Below are positions 9,180 through 17,153 of a stretch of 64,000 nt of DNA, piece by piece. The DNA is from Thermoleophilia bacterium (lineage in GTDB: Bacteria; Actinomycetota; Thermoleophilia; Miltoncostaeales; Miltoncostaeaceae). Location of the stretch: NCBI GenBank assembly GCA_009694365.1, contig SHVE01000001.1, positions 162,798 through 226,797 on the forward strand, in the 5' to 3' direction. The notes below the pieces were generated by a model that searched no databases, was not told the DNA's origin, and worked only from the letters and a program-made list of their open reading frames with translations. The position numbers were made by a program, and so were the translations under genes. Numbering within the stretch: the stretch's first letter is position 1; each line of letters begins with the position of its first letter.

Positions 9180-11086
9180 TTTCGCGTCTTCGAAGCATCG
9201 CGTGGCGAGGCCACCGGCACCGTCTGGGGCAGGTATCGGTGGACGTCGTCCTCATCGGGCTCGCGTGGTGGTTCGCCTTCGTCGTGAGGTTCGACGGCGA
9301 TCCGCCCGGTCGGTACGACCGGCTCTTCGTCGTCACCGTCGGGGTCGTCCTGGTCATCAAACTCGTCACCTTCGTGGTGTTCCGCTTCTACACGCGCTGG
9401 TGGCGGTTCACGGGGATCGCCGATCTGGAGCAGATCGTGGCGGCCTGTCTCGTTGCCACCGCGCTGGTCCTCACGGCCCTCACGCTGTGGCGTCCCGACG
9501 GCTTCGAGCCCGTACCCCGCGGTGTGTTCGCCCTCGACTTCCTGTTCACCGTCGTGCTCATCGGCGGTGTGCGGTTTGTCGTGCGGTCGGTAATGGAGCG
9601 CTCGTCCCGTGGCGGAGGATCCGCGACGGGCCGTCCCGTCATCATCTGTGGCGCGGGCAGCGCCGCGAACTCACTGCTCGGCGACATGCGCCGGGAGTCG
9701 GGGCTCGCGTACACACCGGTGGGGCTGATCGACGACGACCCCCGCAAGGCGGGACTTCGCGTGGGCGGCGTCAAGGTGCTGGGAACCCGTGAGGACCTCT
9801 CTCGGGTGCTGCGCGACACCCGTGCCCGTGAGGTGATCATCGCCATGCCGTCGGCGCCGGGGGCGGTGCGTCGTGACATCGTTGATCGCTGCCGCACCGC
9901 CGGGGTGCGCGTGACCACCCTCCCGGGGCTCCCCGAGTTGATGAACGGAGACGTATCCGTGCAGAAGCTGCGCGAGGTCCGCGTGGAGGACGTGCTCGGT
10001 CGCGCGTCGGTGGAGATCGACATGGCACGGGTGGCCCGGTACCTCAACGGCCGCCGGGTCCTCGTGACGGGCGCCGGTGGATCCATCGGGTCGGAACTTT
10101 GTCGGCAGCTCGTTGCCGTGGGGCCGAGCGCGTTGGTCATCCTCGATCACGCCGAGAACAACCTGTTCGAGATCGATCTCGAACTCCGCGATCGCGGCCA
10201 CTCGCCAGTCCCCGTTATCGCCGATTGCCGCGACGAGGAACTGATGGACAGGGTGTTCACCCAGTATCGCCCGGAGATCGTGTTCCACGCGGCGGCCTAC
10301 AAGCACGTGCCCATGATGGAGATCAATCCCATCCAAGCCATCGCGAACAACTCCCTCGCCACGGCGACGCTGGCCAATCTCGCCACACGCCACGGGGTGG
10401 ACCGCGTCTGCCTCATCTCTACCGACAAGGCCGTGGAGCCGCAGACGGTGATGGGCGGTTCGAAGGCGTTGGCCGAGCGCATCATCGAGATGCACGCACA
10501 CGATGCAGCCACGCGATTTGCCGCCGTGCGGTTTGGCAACGTGCTCGGGTCGTCGGGGTCGGTGCTGCCTATCTTCCGCCGCCAGATCGCAACGGGCGGA
10601 CCCGTGACGGTGACCCACCCCGACATGGCCCGCTACTTCATGACCATCCCGGAGGCGGTGCAGTTGGTGATCGAGGCCACCGGGATCGCCGACGGGGGCG
10701 ACGTGTTCGTACTCGACATGGGTGAGCCCGTGCGGATCATGGACCTGGCGGAGAACATGATCCGCCTCTCGGGTATGGAACCCGGACGGGACATCCAGAT
10801 TGAGATCACCGGGGTGCGCCCCGGTGAGAAGTTGCACGAGGAGCTGTTCAACCTCGACGAGCAGGTGCGACCGACGCGCTACGGGGGGATCCTCCGTGCC
10901 ACGCGTCCGCCGCTGGATCCGGACGCGCTCGGCACGCGCATCGCCCACCTGCGCTCGGTCGTGGCCGATGGCGATCCGGTGGCCGCATCGGCGGCGCTCT
11001 GGGCGACGCTCCGTGCCGGCAGGGACGGCGGGCGCGTCGGCGAATACGATGACGTTCACGTCCGCGACGAACGCGACATCCCATGA
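9176..11086 (+). CDS. Membrane-anchored nucleotide-sugar 4,6-dehydratase/epimerase
   Basis: A 636-residue protein of the CapD/WbpM/PglF type. Four transmembrane helices occupy the first 140 residues or so. A CoA-binding-like Rossmann domain follows (IICGAGSAAN), then the catalytic SDR domain with NAD-binding GAGGSIGSE, HAAAYKHVPMME and STDKAVEP. Such proteins remove water from UDP-GlcNAc-like sugars to give 4-keto intermediates for surface glycans. The start ATG 9176 overlaps the previous stop. A TAGGAT box at 9161-9166, 9 nt upstream, could give an internal promoter. With the DegT gene it supplies a two-step route to an amino-deoxy sugar nucleotide. Confidence 0.93.
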   Translation: MISRLRSIAWRGHRHRLGQVSVDVVLIGLAWWFAFVVRFDGDPPGRYDRLFVVTVGVVLVIKLVTFVVFRFYTRWWRFTGIADLEQIVAACLVATALVLTALTLWRPDGFEPVPRGVFALDFLFTVVLIGGVRFVVRSVMERSSRGGGSATGRPVIICGAGSAANSLLGDMRRESGLAYTPVGLIDDDPRKAGLRVGGVKVLGTREDLSRVLRDTRAREVIIAMPSAPGAVRRDIVDRCRTAGVRVTTLPGLPELMNGDVSVQKLREVRVEDVLGRASVEIDMARVARYLNGRRVLVTGAGGSIGSELCRQLVAVGPSALVILDHAENNLFEIDLELRDRGHSPVPVIADCRDEELMDRVFTQYRPEIVFHAAAYKHVPMMEINPIQAIANNSLATATLANLATRHGVDRVCLISTDKAVEPQTVMGGSKALAERIIEMHAHDAATRFAAVRFGNVLGSSGSVLPIFRRQIATGGPVTVTHPDMARYFMTIPEAVQLVIEATGIADGGDVFVLDMGEPVRIMDLAENMIRLSGMEPGRDIQIEITGVRPGEKLHEELFNLDEQVRPTRYGGILRATRPPLDPDALGTRIAHLRSVVADGDPVAASAALWATLRAGRDGGRVGEYDDVHVRDERDIP

Positions 11087-11322
11087 GCACTCTGGCGATT
11101 CAGATCACCACTGCACCGGACGTGCTCCCCGAGCACTGCGTCGCCGTACGCCCGGGTGGCACGCTGTCCCACGTCCGCCGTACCTGCACCGCCCACCGCG
11201 CCGATGCGTACTGCGTGGGTCGCGATCACGATGCGCAGTGCCTCGTGTACTGGTGCGATGAGGGGCAGCATGTCCTTGCGCCCCGCGGTACCCGCGCCTC
11301 ACTGGCGGTCGTCGGCCGCTGA
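11083..11322 (+). CDS. Small Cys/His-rich protein, unknown
   Basis: A 79-residue protein whose ATG overlaps the epimerase stop (ATGA at 11083-11086), which argues that it is real and co-translated. It carries four cysteines and several histidines (EHC, RRTCTAH, AYCVGRDHDAQCLVYWC), a spacing that could bind one metal ion. There is no signal peptide or membrane segment, and I recognise no family. Its position suggests a role, perhaps regulatory, with the polysaccharide cassette. Confidence 0.6.
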   Translation: MSTLAIQITTAPDVLPEHCVAVRPGGTLSHVRRTCTAHRADAYCVGRDHDAQCLVYWCDEGQHVLAPRGTRASLAVVGR

Positions 11323-11703
11323 CCGGTGGCCGGTCGTGGCCGGGTGCCATGACCACGCGGGGCTGTTCGTTGATCGGTGGTGGACCGGAGAGGGCTCCGA
11401 CAACCGGTCGCGCCGGGTGGGTCGGTGCCGGGCGCCGGGTCAGGCGCGAATGGTAACGGGCCACACCGTGACCGCGGGGATGGCGTAGGTCCGAACCGCG
11501 TCCGGGCTCCCACACGGCGGGTCCACACGGCCTGACGCCGTGTGCGGCCGGTATCCCAGTCGGATGTGTGCGCGGCGTACGTCGACGGACGCTCACCCGC
11601 CTGACCCCGTCGCCGCGGTAATGGGCGTCCAGGGGACCCGCCCGTGCCGTTTCCCGTCGGCCGTATCGCGTGTCCCACGTGAGAGTCCGGCGGCATCCTC
11701 GGA
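11323..11703. other. Intergenic region upstream of LysR gene
   Basis: About 380 bases with no supportable gene. It contains a perfect hairpin (listed separately at 11524-11544) and related CACACGG words at 11513 and 11524. It ends in the promoter of the LysR operon. Confidence 0.5.
11524..11544. repeat. Perfect 8-bp inverted repeat (CACACGGC-5-GCCGTGTG)
   Basis: CACACGGC and GCCGTGTG are separated by CTGAC. No T-run follows, so an operator is as likely as a terminator. The next gene, 172 nt downstream, encodes a LysR regulator, which usually binds interrupted dyads upstream of its own gene. Confidence 0.45.
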
Positions 11704-11709
11704 TAACCT
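11704..11709 (+). promoter_or_regulatory. -10 box (TAACCT) of LysR operon
   Basis: TAACCT is followed by 6 nt and then the ATG at 11716, with no ribosome binding site between. This fits a leaderless transcript. Confidence 0.5.
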
Positions 11710-11715
11710 GTGCTT

Positions 11716-12663
11716 ATGGACTTGCGCCATCTCCTGACGCTACGCACCGTGGTCGACAAGGGGTCGTTCTCCCATGCGGCCGACGAGCTCGGCATTTCCC
11801 AACCGGCCGTGTCGTTCCAGATCCGGTCGCTCGAGGATCGTATGGGGCAGCGCCTGCTCGATCGCAGCGGGCGGCGCGTGACCTTGACCGACGCCGGTCG
11901 GGTGGTGGATTCGTACGCCCGCCGCATCCTGGCGCTCGAGGATGATCTGCTCCGGGAGGTGGGTGATCTCTCGGATCATCTCTCGGGTCCGCTCGTACTG
12001 GGGTCGTCCACCGGTCCGGGGGAACTGTTGCTGCCCCGTCTGCTCGGGGGTTTCAAGCGCGACAACCCCCACGCTGAGGTGCGCCTGATGGTGCAGGACA
12101 CCCAGACCGTGTGCGACCGCGTGCTCGATGACGAGATCGAACTCGGCGTGGTGGGGGCCGCGCGTCCACACCGCGGGTTGGTGTTTGAGCCCTTCGTGCG
12201 CGACGAACTGGTGGTCATCTGTCCCCCGGATCATCCGCTGGCGGATCAGCGGGTGATCGCTCTGTCGGCTCTCGCTGCCCAGCCGATGATTCTGCAGCAA
12301 CGCGGATCGGGCGTGCGTGCCGTGCTCGAGACGGCGTTCCGGGCTGCCGGTGTGCGAATGCGCGACCTCGACGTGACCCTCGAGCTTGGGCTGCAGCAGT
12401 CCGTGCGCGCGGCGGTGCTCGACGGCCTTGGTATCACGGTCATTTCGCGCCTCGCCGTGGAGCGTGATCTCGCGGAGGCCCGGCTCGTAGCCGTGGAGGT
12501 GGAGGGCGCCGTTCTGGCCCGCGACTTCTCCCTTGTGCGCCATGCTGGGCGCACGCCGAGTCGGGTGAGCGAGGGGTTCGTGACCTACGCACGGGCGCAA
12601 CTCGCGGACCACGGCACCGTGGGCGACGGACGCGCGGTGTCCGCGGAGCAGGACGACTCGTGA
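11716..12663 (+). CDS. LysR-family transcriptional regulator
   Basis: A 315-residue LysR regulator. The N-terminal winged helix-turn-helix (residues 1-62) shows GSFSHAADELGISQPAVSFQ and LLDRSGRRVTLTDAG, followed by a linker helix and a two-lobed periplasmic-binding-type effector domain (about 90-295). It is of the CysB/CbbR kind in layout; the ligand cannot be read from the sequence. It is the first gene of a coupled operon: its TGA overlaps the GTG of the FAD oxidoreductase (GTGA at 12660). LysR regulators usually control neighbouring genes, so it probably senses a substrate or product of the two downstream enzymes. Confidence 0.93.
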   Translation: MDLRHLLTLRTVVDKGSFSHAADELGISQPAVSFQIRSLEDRMGQRLLDRSGRRVTLTDAGRVVDSYARRILALEDDLLREVGDLSDHLSGPLVLGSSTGPGELLLPRLLGGFKRDNPHAEVRLMVQDTQTVCDRVLDDEIELGVVGAARPHRGLVFEPFVRDELVVICPPDHPLADQRVIALSALAAQPMILQQRGSGVRAVLETAFRAAGVRMRDLDVTLELGLQQSVRAAVLDGLGITVISRLAVERDLAEARLVAVEVEGAVLARDFSLVRHAGRTPSRVSEGFVTYARAQLADHGTVGDGRAVSAEQDDS

Positions 12664-13883
12664 GTGCCCCGCCCGTGCGGTGCGACGTCCTCGTGGTCGG
12701 GTCCGGTGGTGCCGGCATGAGTGCGGCCCTCGCCGCGCGTGCGCAGGGGGCGAGCGTGATCGTCATCACCAAGGCGGCGCTCGGGGCCTCCAACACCGGA
12801 CGGGCGCAGGGTGGAATCCAAGCGGCGATTTGTGAGGGCGACTCCACGGCCGACCATTTCGAGGACACTTTCGCCGCAGGGCACGAGGACGCCCGGCCCG
12901 AGTTGGTACGGACCCTCGTGGAGGGTGGGCCCGACGCCATCCGGTGGCTCACCCACCTCGGGGTCGCCTTCACGCGCGACGACGGCGACATCCGCGTAAT
13001 CCGGTGCGGGGGAGCCCGACGCCCACGGCTGCTGCAGGCCGGTGAGCGCACCGGTGCCGAGATGGTTCAGGTACTCCGCGCCGCGGTACGACGCAGCGGC
13101 GCGGAGGTGCATGAATCCACCTCCCTCAGGGCGCTGGCCCCGGTGGATGGGGGATGGTGGGCAACCGTCGCCGCGCGGGACGGCGCGACGAGCACGATCG
13201 CGTGCGGGGCCGTGGTGCTCGCAGCTGGTGGGGGCCTCGGTGGTGAGGCGGCGCGCATCGGCGAAAAGTCGACGAATCACCCGGATTCGACGCCGGAGGT
13301 GTTGGAGATGGCTCTCGCGCTGGGCGCCGCGGGCGTGGATCTCGACTCGTGGCAGAGGCATCCCACCGGTGCCCTCTGGCCCGAGGGGCTCGCGGGTTAC
13401 GCCCTGCCCGAGACCACGCGCTCCTACGGCGCCACCCTGCACGACGCCCAGGGCGAGCGGTTCGTCGATGAACTGGCACCCCGCGACGTGGTCGCGAATG
13501 CCATCATTCGGGTCCTCGAGGAGGGCCGGGGGGTCACCACGCCGGATGGCGCGACCGGGGTGTGGCTCGACACCACGGCTATCGATCGTGAGAACGGGGC
13601 GGGTTTCACCGCGGATCGCCTCGCCTATGTGTACAACCGCTACCTGAAGCAGGGAGTCGACATCACCACGGAGCGCGTCTTAGTCCACCCGGTTCTCCAT
13701 TATCGCAACGGCGGTCTGGTGATCGACGAGACGGGCGCCACCACCCTCGGTGGTGTGTTCGCCGCGGGCGAGATCACCGGTGGCGTCCACGGCACCAACC
13801 GGCTTATGGGTAACTCGCTGCTCGACACGGTGGTGTTTGGGCGCATCGCGGGTGCCAGTGCTGCGCGACGGGCGATGCGATGA
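12660..13883 (+). CDS. FAD oxidoreductase of fumarate reductase / aspartate oxidase type
   Basis: A 407-residue flavoprotein. It shows the dinucleotide-binding GSGGAG (residues 14-19), a SNTGRAQGG flavin-attachment-region motif, a QRHPTG motif, the substrate arginine in ETTRSYGATL, and the C-terminal FAD motif GVHGTNRLMGNSLLDTVVFG. The helical C-terminal domain of L-aspartate oxidase and succinate dehydrogenase is missing, so it is a minimal two-domain enzyme. Its substrate is probably a dicarboxylate or a sulfonate analogue, which is inference. It is coupled at both ends, with the LysR gene (GTGA) and with the ComA-like gene (ATGA at 13880). It is not nadB by context, as no nadA or nadC is near. 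Confidence 0.85.
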   Translation: MSAPPVRCDVLVVGSGGAGMSAALAARAQGASVIVITKAALGASNTGRAQGGIQAAICEGDSTADHFEDTFAAGHEDARPELVRTLVEGGPDAIRWLTHLGVAFTRDDGDIRVIRCGGARRPRLLQAGERTGAEMVQVLRAAVRRSGAEVHESTSLRALAPVDGGWWATVAARDGATSTIACGAVVLAAGGGLGGEAARIGEKSTNHPDSTPEVLEMALALGAAGVDLDSWQRHPTGALWPEGLAGYALPETTRSYGATLHDAQGERFVDELAPRDVVANAIIRVLEEGRGVTTPDGATGVWLDTTAIDRENGAGFTADRLAYVYNRYLKQGVDITTERVLVHPVLHYRNGGLVIDETGATTLGGVFAAGEITGGVHGTNRLMGNSLLDTVVFGRIAGASAARRAMR

Positions 13884-14674
13884 GCGGTGGGAGGCCGGAC
13901 TTCCTGCACCTGCCCACCCGACCCGCCAAGCCCCGTCAGGAGGGCATCACCCATGTGATGGACAAGGGGATGTCGCTGCAGCAGGTCGAGGGGATGATCG
14001 AGACCGCGGGCGAGCATGTGGACATCGTCAAGTTGGGGTGGGGTACCGCGTACGTCACGCGTAACCTGCGCGAGAAGATCCGCCGGTATCAGTCGTTCGG
14101 GATCCCCGTTGTGCTCGGTGGGACCTTCTGGGAAACCTGCCTCGTTCACGGGAAGCTTGACGAGTGGCGCGCGTTTGTTACTGACCTCGGTCTCCGGCAT
14201 GTGGAGGTGTCGGACGGAACCGTGTCACTGCCGCACGAGACGAAGCTCGAGTACATCGCCGAACTCGCGAAGGACTTCATCGTTCTCTCGGAGGTGGGGT
14301 CAAAGGACAACGATGTGGTCATCGCGCCGTACCGGTGGGTGGAGATGATCAACGCTGAGATTGGCGCGGGGGCGTGGAAGGTCATCACCGAGGCGCGTGA
14401 GACCGGCACGGCCGGGGTGTTCCGTGGTGACGGCGAGGTGCGTATGGGCCTGATCGAGGAGATCGTCCACTCCATTGACGTACATCGCCTCCTCTTCGAG
14501 GCGCCGCAGAAGGCGCAGCAGGTGTGGTTTATTCGCACCTTCGGAACCAATGTGAACCTCGGCAACATCCCGCCCGATGAGGTGATCCCGCTCGAGACGC
14601 TGCGCCTTGGGCTGCGGTCGGACACCCTGTATTCCATGGCGCCCCCCGAGCACGTGGACGGCGCGGGTATCTAG
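13880..14674 (+). CDS. comA: Phosphosulfolactate synthase family (ComA-like)
   Basis: A 264-residue TIM-barrel protein of the ComA family, which adds sulfite to phosphoenolpyruvate to give (R)-phospho-3-sulfolactate. Recognisable segments are the N-terminal RPAKPRQEGITHVMDKG, the DIVKLGWGTAYV strand, GTFWETCLVHGK, LRHVEVSDGTVSLP and the C-terminal RTFGTNVNLGNIPPDEVIPLETLRLGLR. In methanogens it begins coenzyme M synthesis, in Bacillus sporulation it feeds sulfolactate, and in actinobacteria its role is mostly untested. Its ATG overlaps the flavoenzyme stop, so the two proteins are made together. No comB or comC homologue is adjacent. The sulfite source could be the cysDNH genes at 61 kb. Confidence 0.88.
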   Translation: MSGGRPDFLHLPTRPAKPRQEGITHVMDKGMSLQQVEGMIETAGEHVDIVKLGWGTAYVTRNLREKIRRYQSFGIPVVLGGTFWETCLVHGKLDEWRAFVTDLGLRHVEVSDGTVSLPHETKLEYIAELAKDFIVLSEVGSKDNDVVIAPYRWVEMINAEIGAGAWKVITEARETGTAGVFRGDGEVRMGLIEEIVHSIDVHRLLFEAPQKAQQVWFIRTFGTNVNLGNIPPDEVIPLETLRLGLRSDTLYSMAPPEHVDGAGI

Positions 14675-14709
14675 ACGGGGCGACGTTGCCCCGTAATCCC
14701 GGTGTGGGC

Positions 14710-16674
14710 ATGATGCGATCGATCCGCGTCCCCATCGCCATCGTCGCCACTGCCATAGCGGTTATGTCGTTCGCCGTCGACGCCGCACGTGCGCGCTCGA
14801 TGGGGCACGTCTTCGACTGGAGCCACGAGCTCAACATCGAGGAGCACCCCCGGTACCGGTCCACGGGTCCGCTCCCGATGCCCACGGCCCGGTGGTTGCG
14901 CACGGTGGACGGGATCCTCAACACCGCTGGGCGGCACGGCCTGTGGTTCAGTGGGTTCGCCGCACTCCCCATTGATATCCCGGTGTCGCCCCGCGAGCCG
15001 CGGTCGTGGCGCACCCTGGCCACTGCCCAGCGCCTGTACGACACGACCGGACTCTCGTGGGACGCCAACGTGGAGGCGTACGCGGCCAAGGACGCACTCT
15101 GCGTATTCCCGAGGCGGCCCACGGCGTGTCGCCCCACCGGCGTGGTTTTCCAGCCCGGTACTGCGGCGCCCACCCGCCGCATGTCGTTGCTCGATCCCGC
15201 CTACCGGCGCAGGGCGCTTGAGGAGATCCGCCGCATCGTGCCGCCTCTGGCCGGTAGGGGTTACGTGTGGTCGTTCACCGGGTCCGACGAGCCCATCGTG
15301 GTACTGCCGCAGGGGAGAGCGACCCGGAGCGCCCTCTGGCGTCGGCAGTCGGCCGAGGTCACACGGGACTTCGGCTTCGCCCCGCCGGTCGCCGGGGCGC
15401 GGCCGTCCCGAGCGGCGCTCACGGGGCTCCGGTGGCTCGCCTACTCGCGGTGGACCAGTCGCGAGTTCTTTCAGATGAAGGCCGAGCAGGCCGCGACGAT
15501 CCGCCGCCTCGCCCCGGACGCCCGCGTGACCCCCAACGACTACGGGTTCATCGACGGCTTCATGCCGTGGGACTACACGCAGTTGGGTGCCTTCGCCGAC
15601 ATCACCGAGGCCGATCCGTACGTCTCGTACGCCGAGCGGGGCAACCCGGGTCGAGGTCGGTACAACCCAGGCTTCGCCGCCAAGTTTCTGTCCGATTTGA
15701 GCGGGACGCGCACCCGGATTGTCATCCAGGCCTTCCCTTACGCCAGCTTCTCGCCCGGCATCACCGATGTCGAGACGTGGACCAGCCAGGCCCTGCGTGC
15801 CGGTGCCACCGACGTCAGTCTCTTCGCGCGTCAGAATCCGCGCTTCACCGATCCGGCGCTGTACACCGGCATGCTCGCGCTCGCGGCCCGGCTCCGGGGC
15901 ATTCATCTGCCGGCACCCCCCGTGGACCCGTCCACGGTCGTCGTGTATTCGCTCATGAGCGAGGGCCAGGCGCAGCCGTGGCGCACGGGCGACAGTCGCT
16001 ACCGGGCGTCCGGGGACGCTCTGTACACCACGTACGCGCTCCTCGGCGAGTTGAACCACGCACCGTTCCGCTTCGACACCGACCAGCGCCTGGAGGACTC
16101 CCCGGGGCGTCTGGCCCAGGCCCGGGTGGTGTGGCTGCCGCGTGGGGACACCCTCTCGCGCCCCTTCGCGGTGGCACTCCACCGCTGGGTGCTCGCCGGT
16201 GGGTTCCTCGTGGTTACCGATCCCACGGCGTTCACGCGCACGCCCGACAACGCCTCCCTCTCCGATGTGGGCGCGGCCCTGATGGGCGGGCACGTGAGTG
16301 CGGCCCAGAGTGGCGGAGTGCTGTTGATGCAAGCGGAGGCACTGGCGGCGTCGGTCCCCCCCGACGTGTTCGGTATCCCCGTCGACGACCGACGGTCGTG
16401 GTCGTTCACCGACGTGGCCCCCGGTGGTCGCGTTGTGGCCACTCACCTCGATCAGAGCCCCGCGGCGGTGTTGCGCGACGTGGGACGGGGTCACGTGCTG
16501 TCGTTCGCCGCCGACCCCATGACCCCGGGGTCACTGGTGGAGCCGCTGGACGTGGTGACCCTCGTGGGCCATGTGCAGCGCTTCGCGGGTGGTACCACCG
16601 ACGCCCCGGCATGGTCGTGGCGTATCCCGGACACGGTGGACCATCTGCCGTGGGAGGGTGCGTACCGCCCGTGA
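14710..16674 (+). CDS. Large secreted protein, GH42-like barrel (tentative)
   Basis: A 654-residue protein with an N-terminal signal peptide (MRSIRVPIAIVATAIAVMSF..., cleavage near DAARARS). The middle has features of a TIM-barrel glycoside hydrolase of clan A, such as SFTGSDEPIV and a TPNDYGFIDGFMPWDY stretch. The C-terminal third resembles the glutamine-amidotransferase-like trimerisation domain of family 42 beta-galactosidases (WLPRGDTLSRPFAVALHRWV, GGFLVVTDP). The assignment rests on fold impression only; no catalytic pair is proven. The upstream in-frame TTG 14686 is less likely than ATG 14710/14713. It lies 35 nt after comA and may share its transcript. Confidence 0.6.
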   Translation: MMRSIRVPIAIVATAIAVMSFAVDAARARSMGHVFDWSHELNIEEHPRYRSTGPLPMPTARWLRTVDGILNTAGRHGLWFSGFAALPIDIPVSPREPRSWRTLATAQRLYDTTGLSWDANVEAYAAKDALCVFPRRPTACRPTGVVFQPGTAAPTRRMSLLDPAYRRRALEEIRRIVPPLAGRGYVWSFTGSDEPIVVLPQGRATRSALWRRQSAEVTRDFGFAPPVAGARPSRAALTGLRWLAYSRWTSREFFQMKAEQAATIRRLAPDARVTPNDYGFIDGFMPWDYTQLGAFADITEADPYVSYAERGNPGRGRYNPGFAAKFLSDLSGTRTRIVIQAFPYASFSPGITDVETWTSQALRAGATDVSLFARQNPRFTDPALYTGMLALAARLRGIHLPAPPVDPSTVVVYSLMSEGQAQPWRTGDSRYRASGDALYTTYALLGELNHAPFRFDTDQRLEDSPGRLAQARVVWLPRGDTLSRPFAVALHRWVLAGGFLVVTDPTAFTRTPDNASLSDVGAALMGGHVSAAQSGGVLLMQAEALAASVPPDVFGIPVDDRRSWSFTDVAPGGRVVATHLDQSPAAVLRDVGRGHVLSFAADPMTPGSLVEPLDVVTLVGHVQRFAGGTTDAPAWSWRIPDTVDHLPWEGAYRP

Positions 16675-16685
16675 CGCCCGCCCGG

Positions 16686-16691
16686 TACCCT
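16686..16691 (+). promoter_or_regulatory. -10 box (TACCCT) of leaderless gene
   Basis: TACCCT, then 7 nt, then the GTG at 16699, with no ribosome binding site. Confidence 0.5.
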
Positions 16692-16698
16692 GCCCGGC

Positions 16699-17151
16699 GT
16701 GGCCGTCTTCATCTGCCCCCGATGCGCGCACCGCGTGGCCGGGTCCGAGCGCGCCGAGGGCCATCAGCCCCGGGGCTGCTCCACGTGCGGGTTCGGATTC
16801 GTGTTCGAGATCATGGGCGACTACTACGCGGGTCCGCTCACGGCACTCGTGTGCTGCGACGCGAAGCGGCGCGTGCTGGTGGCCGGGCATGCGGTGACGC
16901 CGATCACGGGCTGGCCCGAGGCCGACATGATCGGTCGCGACGTGGTGGAGGCGCTTCGCCTCGCATTCCCCGGTGCCACGGACGACCCTCTGGACCGGGC
17001 GCTCGAGTGGGGGGTGCGCGTGCGCACGGAGCCCTGCACATTTCGGCCGTACCGTTTGGATGAGGATCGTCCGGGGATCGTGGACCTCTTTCCCGCGTAC
17101 GACGACGATGGTGGGCTCCTGATCGCGCTCACACCCGTGACCCGACCCTAG
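16699..17151 (+). CDS. Zinc-ribbon protein with PAS-like domain
   Basis: A 150-residue protein. Residues 1-35 hold two CxxC knuckles (FICPRCAHRV and CSTCGFGF), a zinc ribbon. The following 75 residues resemble a PAS sensor domain, with MGDYYAGPLTALVCCDAKRRVLVAGHAVTPITGW and DMIGRDVVEALRL fitting the first strands and helix. Together they suggest a small sensor or adaptor protein. The GTG start sits 7 nt after a TACCCT box. The aldo/keto reductase begins 2 nt after its stop, so they probably form an operon. Confidence 0.65.
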   Translation: MAVFICPRCAHRVAGSERAEGHQPRGCSTCGFGFVFEIMGDYYAGPLTALVCCDAKRRVLVAGHAVTPITGWPEADMIGRDVVEALRLAFPGATDDPLDRALEWGVRVRTEPCTFRPYRLDEDRPGIVDLFPAYDDDGGLLIALTPVTRP

Positions 17152-17153
17152 CC

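Noticed and set aside
12660..13883. Assignment as L-aspartate oxidase (nadB)
   Set aside because: The C-terminal helical domain is absent and nadA/nadC are not adjacent. Context links it to the ComA-like gene instead.
14671..16494. Long open frame (607 codons) antisense to the secreted GH42-like gene
   Set aside because: The composition is that of a shadow frame (Arg/His/Gly-rich, no motif), while the plus strand shows a signal peptide and ordered protein sequence.
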